From contig RZYK01000129.1 of NCBI GenBank assembly GCA_009930355.1, positions 1 to 5,930 of the forward strand: a DNA stretch of 5,930 nucleotides, given 5' to 3'. The notes under the pieces were generated by a model. It was not told the origin of the DNA and did no database searches. It saw only the letters and a list, made by a program, of their open reading frames with translations. Positions 1 through 5,930 of this stretch are shown here, one piece after another. Position 1 is the first letter of the stretch. Every line of letters starts with the position of its first letter. Origin of the DNA: Campylobacterota bacterium (GTDB lineage: Bacteria; Campylobacterota; Campylobacteria; Campylobacterales; Sulfurospirillaceae). The position numbers and the translations under genes are program-made.

Positions 1-3
1 TAG

Positions 4-1215
4 ATGGAAAAAGATATCGCTATTAAAGTCGAACACGTCAGCAAGTCCTTCAAACTGCCACACAACCGCCAGAGTTCGCTAAAAGGAACCCTCATAAATT
101 TCATAGGAAAAGGTGATCGAACATATGAGACCCAAGAAGTACTCAAAGACGTGTCGTTCGATATTAATAAAGGTGACTTTTTTGGCATAGTCGGGCGTAA
201 TGGCTCTGGCAAGAGTACTCTGCTCAAGATGCTGGCTGGCATCTATACGCCGTCGGCAGGTAATATAACCGTCAACGGTTCACTGACACCTTTTATCGAA
301 CTCGGCGTCGGTTTTAACCCGGAACTCACTGGCCGTGAGAATGTTTTCCTCAACGGTGCACTACTCGGTTTCAATGAAAAAGAAATGAGTGGTATGTATG
401 GTGATATTGTTAGCTTCGCTGAGCTTGAACGTTTCATGGACCAAAAACTCAAAAACTATAGCTCAGGAATGCAGGTTCGTTTAGCGTTTAGTATCGCAAT
501 TCGGGCGCAAAGTGACATTTTACTTCTCGATGAGGTGCTAGCCGTGGGAGACGAAGCGTTTCAGAGAAAATGCTATTCATACTTTGCTGAAATGAAACGC
601 AACAAAAAAACGGTCGTACTTGTTACGCACTCGATGGACTCAGTACAACAGTTTTGTGATAGAGCGCTACTCATCGATAAAGGGCATAAGACGGAGACAG
701 GCACACCGCGATATATTGCACAAATCTATAGGGAGCTTAATAGTGAAGAGGGAATAACAATACAAAATAACGACAAGAATAAAACATTTAAAAATAAAAA
801 ACGAAACGAAACGGAATTCATAGGGGTTAAAGTAGACTTTACGCAGAATGATAGCGAATTAAACTTCAAAATTAAGCTAAATGCTAAGCAAGAGCTGGAA
901 GACCCTATTGTTGCATTTGAAATATTTAAAGATAACGGAGAGCCTTTAATTCGCTGGGTTAGTGATGAGAATGCTAGCGAGGAGATAGTGTTACAACCTG
1001 GCAGAATGACGCAGATTAATATTAAACTACAAAATATTTTTCCTATAGGAGCCTTCTCGGTTAGGGTTCAGATACGCAAACGTGACCGTTCAAAAGATTA
1101 TGGGATATTTAATGATATTGTAGAATTTAATTTAAAAAATACCACCCCCTATATTCATAACACGTTATGGCAACCGAATATTATGTCGGCCGTTAAAGAA
1201 ACCGATGAGCAATAG
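4..1215 (+). CDS. Polysaccharide-export ABC transporter ATP-binding protein (Wzt/TagH type) with C-terminal extension
   Basis: This is the cytoplasmic ATPase of an ABC exporter that moves lipid-linked polysaccharide (O-antigen, teichoic-acid or similar glycan) across the membrane. Residues 1-245 form the nucleotide-binding domain: Walker A GRNGSGKST at 64-72, signature YSSGMQ at 152-157, Walker B ILLLDE at 172-177 with catalytic E177, D-loop LAVGD at 179-183, and H-loop His209. The Q-loop position is in the IELGVGFNPELTGREN block (98-113), where Glu replaces Gln; this block is typical of the Wzt/TagH/KpsT class. Residues about 265-385 are a beta-rich extension like the Wzt C-terminal domain, which in known systems binds the glycan end. 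The length of 403 residues fits Wzt-type proteins with that domain. An in-frame TAG lies directly before the ATG, and the first conserved beta strand starts at residue 5, so the start is secure. Its permease should lie just upstream. GC drops sharply between the two domains. The family call is firm; the substrate is unknown. Confidence 0.95.
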   Translation: MEKDIAIKVEHVSKSFKLPHNRQSSLKGTLINFIGKGDRTYETQEVLKDVSFDINKGDFFGIVGRNGSGKSTLLKMLAGIYTPSAGNITVNGSLTPFIELGVGFNPELTGRENVFLNGALLGFNEKEMSGMYGDIVSFAELERFMDQKLKNYSSGMQVRLAFSIAIRAQSDILLLDEVLAVGDEAFQRKCYSYFAEMKRNKKTVVLVTHSMDSVQQFCDRALLIDKGHKTETGTPRYIAQIYRELNSEEGITIQNNDKNKTFKNKKRNETEFIGVKVDFTQNDSELNFKIKLNAKQELEDPIVAFEIFKDNGEPLIRWVSDENASEEIVLQPGRMTQINIKLQNIFPIGAFSVRVQIRKRDRSKDYGIFNDIVEFNLKNTTPYIHNTLWQPNIMSAVKETDEQ

Positions 1216-3775
1216 AAAGAAACTTCAAAAAATTATAGATAATGGCTACGGCGTACGTAGTGGCGCATATTCTGGAATAAGCCAGAATATATCTATGTAT
1301 ATGGACGGCAACGGAGAATATCAGTATCAGTTTACTGGTGAAGAAACGGACGATACCTTATCCCGCATACTCAAGGTGGATATGATGAGCGACGATAGCG
1401 TTGATGAAGGTGAAATATCAAAAAGGCTATTTGGAGATTTACCAAAATTGTCTCATGACTCTGAAATTGGTTATTACAGTGACTTATACATTGGATATGT
1501 GCAAGAAGGTAGTTTTAGACAAGAAGGTAGTTCAGGAGGCATGACCACATGGCTACTAAATGAGCTATTACGTACTAAAAAAATCGACGGTGTAATACAC
1601 GTTAAGCCAGTAGATCCAAAACAAAATGACGGGATTCTGTTTGAGTATGCGATTTCCCGTAGTGAACAAAATATCCGTGACGGTGCAAAGTCTCGGTATT
1701 ATCCCACGGAGTTGTCAAAAGTAATTAAGATTGTCAAACAAAGTCCAGGAGAATATGCAGTAGTTGGTATTCCAGAGTTTATAACTGAACTTCGTTTACT
1801 TGCGCAAGAAGATCCTATCGTAAGAAAACGAATCAAATACATGCTTGGCATCGTATGCGGTCATCAAAAGACTGCGAAATATGCAGAAGCTCTTGCATGG
1901 CAGTGTGGAATTGAGCCAGGCGATTTACAAGCAATTGATTTTCGCGTCAAACAACCCAATAGTAGCGCTTCGAATTATTTACATAAGTTCACAGGTATAA
2001 AGAATCAAAGCAATGTGTCAATACTTAAAACACACGCAGAGTTATTCGGTGAGGTTTGGGCGTATGGGTTTTTTAAATCAAAATTCTCAGATTATACGGA
2101 TAATGTATTTAATGAAACAGCTGACGTTGTGTTTGGAGACGCGTGGTTGCCACAATATGACATGGATGGTAGAGGTAATAATATAATAATTGTACGCAAC
2201 AATGATATAGCAAATATAATAAGCGAAGCCAATAAGGCTAATCGACTTGTGCTCGATAGAGTAGATGCAGAAGTAATCAAAGAGTCTCAAAGAGGCCTCA
2301 TTCACCATGCACGAGATGAATTGGGCTACAGACTATATATTCAGAAAAATCAAGGTAAGTGGATACCGAAAAAAAGAATACAGCCCTCAAACAATCTTTC
2401 AGCCCACCGAAAGAGAGTGCAAGATATTCGATTAGAGATGGCGACAATAAGTCATATAAAATACCAACAAGCGTTAATGTTTAAAGAATGGTCACATTTC
2501 GAAGAATCACTCAGACCGTACACTGAGCAGTATCAGAAGCTATATTCCCTAACATCTGAAAATTCCCATGAAGACCTGATCAATGAAAGCATGATTAGCA
2601 GGGTACGAAAAAAGGTGCGTATACGATCTCGTGTAAGGGCAGCGAAACATTCAACAAGTCAATTAATACGTGTGCGAACGCGTCTCAGAAGAATACGTAG
2701 TGTATTCAAGAAGAAGCATAAAGAACGACTTTACGATAGCGTAACGGGTGCAATTTTAACCCTGACTGGTTATTTCAACTATGGTAATATATTGCAAAGG
2801 TACGCGCTACAAGAAATACTCCGACAGAATAATAAATACTATATATCTATAGCACGAGAACCTATTAGTCTACATGGTGAAGAGAAGAGAAAATATATTC
2901 ATACACATAGATTTATTGAACAAAACATTGTCAGAAGACCATTTGACAAGATAGATATGAATTCATACAGTGCTTTTGTGGTCGGGTCTGATCAGGTTTG
3001 GAGAAGATGGGGCACCGGAGATGAAAAGGACGAACTTGGCTACTTTTTTCTTGATTTTTTGCCGAGTAATTTAAATACAAAACGAGTATCATATGCAGCA
3101 AGTTTTGGGTATGACCGTATAGAGAAATCAATGAGTGATGGTTTCATTAAGTACATCAAACCCTATGTAAGGAAATTTGATGCCATATCGGTCAGAGAAG
3201 ACTCTGCAGTACAAGAAGTTAAGCGTGTATGGGGTGTTAACGCTAAGCATGTACTTGATCCTACTTTATTACTGAAGGCTGAGGATTACGACTCACTAAT
3301 TGAGGAGTCTGCAAGTAGGCTAGATACTAGTCCAGGGATCTTTTCATATATTGTAATAAGCGATAATCAAAAACAAGGTGTGCTGGACGCTATTACGAAA
3401 GAGACCGGCTTACTTGCAGGGGTTATACAGCTGGACAATACAGACATAACACCACCAGTAGAACAGTGGCTGAAGAATTTTAGAGATTCTCAATTTGTCG
3501 TAACGGACTCATTCCACGGTATGGTATTTTCTATACTGAATAAGACCCCATTTATCATACTAGAGAGTGAAGCAGGCGGAGCAGCCAGAGTCACAAGTTT
3601 GTTGACTAGTCTAGGTCTTGAGAAAAGATTTATTCGACGTACTAGAATGGATGCTTTCCAAAACGAAGGTATAGGCACGCTAGGCAATATTGATTGGGCT
3701 GTCGTAGAAAAAAAACTAGGTCTGTTAAGAAAAGAAAGTATCGACTGGCTAATTGGATCATTGACCGGTGGATAG
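1205..3775 (+). CDS. Fusion protein: degenerate FrhB-like (F420 hydrogenase/dehydrogenase beta) domain plus polysaccharide pyruvyl transferase
   Basis: The N-terminal half (about 1-430) is FrhB/FdhB-like: GSSGGM at 108-113, DGVIHV at 128-133, GAKSRYYP at 160-167, GIVCGH at 215-220, and ETADVVFGDAWLP at 304-316. Expected Fe-S cysteines are absent: the N-terminal CxxCxxC position reads G16/S19/Y22, the CPFSD-like site reads D59-M60, the GxPC site is E191, and the later CxxC is S295/T298. Only C218 and C234 remain in all 856 residues. Residues 466-508 are a very basic linker. The C-terminal half (about 509-850) is a polysaccharide pyruvyl transferase: LTGYFNYGN at 520-528, VVGSDQVW at 592-599, DPTLLL at 685-690, and DSFHGMVFS at 768-776. 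Such enzymes transfer pyruvate (ketal) from phosphoenolpyruvate to sugars. The ATG overlaps the preceding gene by 11 bases, has no clear Shine-Dalgarno sequence, and is probably translated by coupling; the ferredoxin-like region starts within 16 residues, which supports this start. The two modules are usually separate neighbouring genes. Domain calls are strong; the actual chemistry is unproven. Confidence 0.9.
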   Translation: MSNRKKLQKIIDNGYGVRSGAYSGISQNISMYMDGNGEYQYQFTGEETDDTLSRILKVDMMSDDSVDEGEISKRLFGDLPKLSHDSEIGYYSDLYIGYVQEGSFRQEGSSGGMTTWLLNELLRTKKIDGVIHVKPVDPKQNDGILFEYAISRSEQNIRDGAKSRYYPTELSKVIKIVKQSPGEYAVVGIPEFITELRLLAQEDPIVRKRIKYMLGIVCGHQKTAKYAEALAWQCGIEPGDLQAIDFRVKQPNSSASNYLHKFTGIKNQSNVSILKTHAELFGEVWAYGFFKSKFSDYTDNVFNETADVVFGDAWLPQYDMDGRGNNIIIVRNNDIANIISEANKANRLVLDRVDAEVIKESQRGLIHHARDELGYRLYIQKNQGKWIPKKRIQPSNNLSAHRKRVQDIRLEMATISHIKYQQALMFKEWSHFEESLRPYTEQYQKLYSLTSENSHEDLINESMISRVRKKVRIRSRVRAAKHSTSQLIRVRTRLRRIRSVFKKKHKERLYDSVTGAILTLTGYFNYGNILQRYALQEILRQNNKYYISIAREPISLHGEEKRKYIHTHRFIEQNIVRRPFDKIDMNSYSAFVVGSDQVWRRWGTGDEKDELGYFFLDFLPSNLNTKRVSYAASFGYDRIEKSMSDGFIKYIKPYVRKFDAISVREDSAVQEVKRVWGVNAKHVLDPTLLLKAEDYDSLIEESASRLDTSPGIFSYIVISDNQKQGVLDAITKETGLLAGVIQLDNTDITPPVEQWLKNFRDSQFVVTDSFHGMVFSILNKTPFIILESEAGGAARVTSLLTSLGLEKRFIRRTRMDAFQNEGIGTLGNIDWAVVEKKLGLLRKESIDWLIGSLTGG

Positions 3776-3851
3776 ATTAAAAAAATGCTGAATAAACTAA
3801 GTTTACTAGTCATAAAAGTTAGCAAACCAGGATTGTGTTAATATTAATATA
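3776..3851 (+). other. Short AT-rich spacer between genes 2 and 3
   Basis: These 76 bases separate two same-strand genes. I see no convincing terminator: the best inverted repeat is a weak, AT-rich 5-bp stem (3793-3797 with 3801-3805, 3-base loop) with no T-run after it. No paired -35/-10 boxes at proper spacing are visible. An AGGA at 3829-3832 is too far (19 bases) from the ATG at 3852 to act as a normal ribosome-binding site. Read-through from gene 2 into gene 3 is the simplest reading. Confidence 0.5.
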
Positions 3852-5660
3852 ATGAAGCAGACTAGTTTGGTTTCGGTTGTAATCCCCTGTTATAACTACG
3901 GTAAATTCCTAAGGCAAGCTGTCGAAAGCGTCTTATTACAGACCCATAAAAATATTGAAATGATCATAATCAATGATGGATCTACGGATAGTACCGATGC
4001 TATAGCAAAATCATTGCTAAAGAATAAAACGATTAAGTACATTACTCAAGAAAATACAGGTATAGTAGCCGTAAGAAATCGAGGTATCGAAGAGGCGAAG
4101 GGTGACTATATCGTATTTCTTGATGCTGACGATTATATCGACGCTAATTATATAGAGGAGACTCTAAAGGTCGCTTTGATTCATAAAGCAGACATAGTTT
4201 ACACCGATTTTAAGAAGTTTGAGGCAAGTACCGATACCAGTGACTTTCCAGATTACTATTTTGAGGAACTAAAGAACCATAACTATATTCACATGAGTAG
4301 CCTTATAAGGAAAGGTGCAATTGGACCAATTCGTTTTGATGAAAATCTTTCCACTGCCTCCCACGAAGATTGGGACTTTTTCTTGGATTTGTGTGCTAAC
4401 GGAGCTAAAGCAGTAAAATGTAGCTCTTGCTACCTACATTACAGAATCCACCACAGCTCACGGAATAATACGCAACTCAAAAGAAAAGACCACAGAGATT
4501 ACATTGATGTCTATCACTATGTAATCAAAAAACATATAGATGCTGGCCGTGCACCATACTTTGAATATCTTGCTGGTTATGTTTTCGCAGACTGGTTTGC
4601 GTCAATAGATAACGATTACAACAAACTACAGGCAGAATACGACCGTACTAAGAATGACTTAATAAAAGTAACCGCTGATTATATCGGTATTCAACAATCC
4701 CGTGATTACCGAATTGGAAAGATGTCACTCATCCCGATTCGAAAAACAAAAAAAACCTTTAGTAAAATAAGAGAAAAAGTCAATTCAATACAATCGGTGG
4801 TACAGGCATATCGTTACGATAATAAATATAACACTGAGTTAAAACAGTTCACGAAGCTAGCTAATAATAAGCGACCAGCTCGATTTGCGGTGATTATTCA
4901 TCTTTACTACATTGATAACTGGCCACTCTTTAGGAAAAAAATATCATTATTAAACAAGCAAGAATTTGATCTATACATTACATTACCAAAACAAAATAGG
5001 CCATTTATTAAAACAATAAATAAAGATTTTCCTAAAGCTCAATGCTTTATCGTTCCTAACCGTGGACGTGACGTGCTACCCTTTATAAAAGTTGCCAGAA
5101 CACTTAATAGCGTTGGGTATAAATATATTTTAAAGCTTCACTCAAAGAAATCAACACACTGGGGCGGTGGCCAGGATTGGCTCGAAAGTATGCTCGAAAG
5201 ACTTATACCAGAAAGTAAGAGATTGCAGAAAGAAGTTTTTGAAATTCTGGAACAAAACAACTCAGGCATAGTAGGGCCTAGCGGAGTATATTATCCTCTC
5301 ACTGTAAACTTTCCCGCTAATAGTGCACATATGAGCGACATCGTTACAGATCTTTATAATAAAGAGATTTCTCAACAGGTATTGTCAAAAGATAGAGACT
5401 CCTACGGTTTTTACGGAGGAACAATGTTTTGGGCAAAACTTGATGCAATCGAGCCATTGCTTAATTACGGAGCATCTCGATTCGAGAAGGAGGCGGGCCA
5501 AATTGACGGTACCTTTGCCCATGCACTTGAGCGTATGTTCTGTATTCAATCAGAGATAGAAGGTAGAAAAATGTACGCGTTAGATTTAAAATCAGTCCAT
5601 CAGATTAGCTACAAATCCGAAGATATTCCTGAATGGTCTGAGTTGCAACATAAAAAATGA
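3852..5660 (+). CDS. GT2 glycosyltransferase fused to an RgpF-type (rhamnan synthesis F) domain
   Basis: This is a probable two-domain glycosyltransferase acting on the cytoplasmic face of the membrane in surface glycan assembly. Residues 6-230 are a GT-A fold family 2 domain: VSVVIPCYNYGKFL at 7-20, NDGSTDST at 41-48, the metal-binding DADD at 91-94, and HEDWDFFL at 171-178 carrying the likely catalytic acidic pair. Residues about 254-335 are a helical, basic linker containing SRDYRIGKMSLIPIRKTKK (283-301), which could lie on the membrane surface. Residues about 341-585 match the RgpF family: FAVIIHLYYIDNW at 345-357, NRGRDVLPF at 403-411, LKLHSKKS at 427-434, and YGGTMFW at 521-527. RgpF proteins act in rhamnose-glucose polysaccharide synthesis in streptococci, and the domain occurs in many surface-glycan loci. 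No signal peptide or transmembrane helix is evident. The ATG is 6 residues before the first strand, so the start is well placed even though no Shine-Dalgarno sequence is visible. It ends in TGA. Donor and acceptor sugars cannot be read from sequence. Confidence 0.92.
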   Translation: MKQTSLVSVVIPCYNYGKFLRQAVESVLLQTHKNIEMIIINDGSTDSTDAIAKSLLKNKTIKYITQENTGIVAVRNRGIEEAKGDYIVFLDADDYIDANYIEETLKVALIHKADIVYTDFKKFEASTDTSDFPDYYFEELKNHNYIHMSSLIRKGAIGPIRFDENLSTASHEDWDFFLDLCANGAKAVKCSSCYLHYRIHHSSRNNTQLKRKDHRDYIDVYHYVIKKHIDAGRAPYFEYLAGYVFADWFASIDNDYNKLQAEYDRTKNDLIKVTADYIGIQQSRDYRIGKMSLIPIRKTKKTFSKIREKVNSIQSVVQAYRYDNKYNTELKQFTKLANNKRPARFAVIIHLYYIDNWPLFRKKISLLNKQEFDLYITLPKQNRPFIKTINKDFPKAQCFIVPNRGRDVLPFIKVARTLNSVGYKYILKLHSKKSTHWGGGQDWLESMLERLIPESKRLQKEVFEILEQNNSGIVGPSGVYYPLTVNFPANSAHMSDIVTDLYNKEISQQVLSKDRDSYGFYGGTMFWAKLDAIEPLLNYGASRFEKEAGQIDGTFAHALERMFCIQSEIEGRKMYALDLKSVHQISYKSEDIPEWSELQHKK

Positions 5661-5673
5661 TTTTGGTTGCAAC
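5642..5673. repeat. Paired 8-bp palindromes GTTGCAAC flanking the stop codon of gene 3
   Basis: GTTGCAAC occurs at 5642-5649 (inside the last codons of gene 3) and again at 5666-5673. Each copy is its own reverse complement, so the two can pair as an 8-bp stem with a 16-base loop that contains the TGA. A half-copy, TGCAACT at 5694-5700, can also pair with AGTTGCA at 5641-5647. No T-run follows, so this is not a standard intrinsic terminator. It may be chance or part of the 3'-end structure of the transcript. Confidence 0.35.
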
Positions 5674-5773
5674 GGCAAGTGTATATCATACAGTGCAACT
5701 GTGTGGTAACGGGATGCGATTACCAATAGCGTTCATCAACAAGCGCTGTACTATAAATATAGTATCAGTATGA
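5657..5773 (+). CDS. Doubtful 38-codon ORF starting within the stop of gene 3
   Basis: An ATG at 5657 overlaps the gene 3 TGA in an ATGA arrangement, which is typical of translationally coupled genes. The frame runs 38 codons to TGA at 5771; the product begins MILVATASVYHTVQL, and I do not recognise it. It could be a small protein, the truncated start of a lost gene, or a chance ORF; 38 open codons are not rare in such sequence. The same stretch is full of inverted repeats, which argues for a 3'-end region instead. There is no Shine-Dalgarno sequence beyond the A-rich run just upstream. Confidence 0.2.
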   Translation: MILVATASVYHTVQLCGNGMRLPIAFINKRCTINIVSV

Positions 5774-5777
5774 TGAA
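5732..5777. repeat. Nested inverted repeat in the convergent intergenic region, possible transcript 3'-end structure
   Basis: The outer arms TTCATCA (5732-5738) and TGATGAA (5771-5777) are exact complements. Inside them, CTGTACTAT (5746-5754) pairs with ATAGTATCAG (5759-5768) through 9 base pairs, with T5765 bulged and a 4-base AAAT loop. A further 6-bp stem, TGGTAA (5704-5709) with TTACCA (5720-5725), lies just before it. The T-rich run at 5790-5802 begins 12 bases after the outer arm, too far for a canonical intrinsic terminator, but the position between convergent genes suits a termination or RNA-stabilising role. Confidence 0.35.
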
Positions 5778-5786
5778 TGTAAATTA

Positions 5787-5930
5787 CTATTTTTTATTTT
5801 TTGTTCTGTGCTCAAGAGACGCATTCTTCCGAAATTCATGATCGTTATAATATTTGAGCGAATTATAACGACCAGCCTTTTCGGCAAAATTGTATGCGGG
5901 AGAAAACATCATAAACTTTATCTTTGCTTT
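5787..5930 (-). CDS. C-terminal end of an unrecognised minus-strand gene (partial)
   Basis: Reading the minus strand from the right edge, the frame is open for 47 codons and ends at TAG (complement of 5787-5789). The start lies beyond position 5930. The visible tail, including SPAYNFAEKAGRYNSLKYY, is rich in Tyr, Asn and Lys and ends in a basic stretch, RTKNKK. It looks like a soluble or cytoplasmic protein tail; no transmembrane segment or catalytic motif can be named, and I do not recognise the family. The gene converges on the polysaccharide operon, with 126 bases between the two stop codons. Its varied, protein-like composition and its stop at the intergenic boundary favour a real gene, but an open frame of this length could also arise by chance. 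A surface-glycan role would be a guess from context only. Confidence 0.5.
   Translation of the reverse strand, partial: KAKIKFMMFSPAYNFAEKAGRYNSLKYYNDHEFRKNASLEHRTKNKK

Noticed and set aside
3761..3766. TTGACC resembling a -35 box near the end of gene 2
   Set aside because: No acceptable -10 hexamer lies 16-18 bases downstream; the bases there are the A-run and ATGCTG.
2087..3825. Open frames of 62-111 codons on the minus strand opposite genes 2 and 3
   Set aside because: They lie within or mostly opposite well-supported plus-strand coding sequence with full domain motifs, and their translations show no family features.
3785..3841. An 18-codon ORF (MLNKLSLLVIKVSKPGLC) in the spacer between genes 2 and 3
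   Set aside because: It is very short, has no ribosome-binding site and is out of frame with gene 3; it is within what chance gives in AT-rich spacer sequence.
3848..3853. A perfect TATAAT hexamer
   Set aside because: It overlaps the gene 3 start codon, so a transcript from it would miss the start, and there is no -35 box at 16-18 bases upstream.
5770..5841. A 23-codon plus-strand ORF starting MMNVNYYFLFF
   Set aside because: It lies mostly antisense to the minus-strand gene tail, and its hydrophobic look comes from the T-rich run opposite the Lys codons of that gene.
1..5930. CRISPR array, tRNA or rRNA gene, insertion sequence
   Set aside because: I found no regularly spaced repeats, no cloverleaf-like sequence, no transposase motif and no terminal inverted repeats.

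Overview
The window is a bacterial cell-surface polysaccharide locus on the plus strand. Three large genes, nearly contiguous, fill positions 4-5660: (1) the ATPase subunit of a Wzt/TagH-type glycan-exporting ABC transporter, (2) an 856-residue two-domain protein that joins an FrhB-like (coenzyme F420 hydrogenase/dehydrogenase beta subunit-like) module to a polysaccharide pyruvyl transferase module, and (3) a GT2 glycosyltransferase fused to an RgpF-type (rhamnan synthesis F) domain. Genes 1 and 2 overlap by 11 bases and gene 3 follows after 76 bases, so they look like one operon. The permease partner of the ABC ATPase is not in the window and is expected upstream. The last 270 bases hold a structured convergent intergenic stretch, a doubtful 38-codon ORF, and the C-terminal end of an unrecognised minus-strand gene that runs off the right edge.

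The working model is inference from domain content. The GT2/RgpF protein adds sugars to a lipid-linked glycan, the pyruvyl transferase half of gene 2 decorates it with a pyruvate ketal or a related group, and the ABC transporter exports the finished chain after recognising it through its C-terminal domain.

The most unusual point is in gene 2. The FrhB-like half follows the pattern of the subfamily usually found beside exopolysaccharide pyruvyl transferase genes. However, every position where I expect an Fe-S cluster cysteine, plus the Cys of the usual G-x-P-C motif, carries another residue, while the rest of the fold motifs remain. It looks like a cofactor-stripped FrhB domain kept in fusion with a transferase.

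Organism: standard genetic code (TGA and TAG used as stops, Trp as TGG), moderate-to-low GC (about 44% in the first 720 bases and about 35% in 721-1215, counted by hand), and no obvious Shine-Dalgarno sequence in front of genes 2 and 3. The ABC ATPase recalls sequences I associate with Saccharibacteria and other Patescibacteria, but that is a weak impression from memory; no marker gene is present and other phyla are possible.
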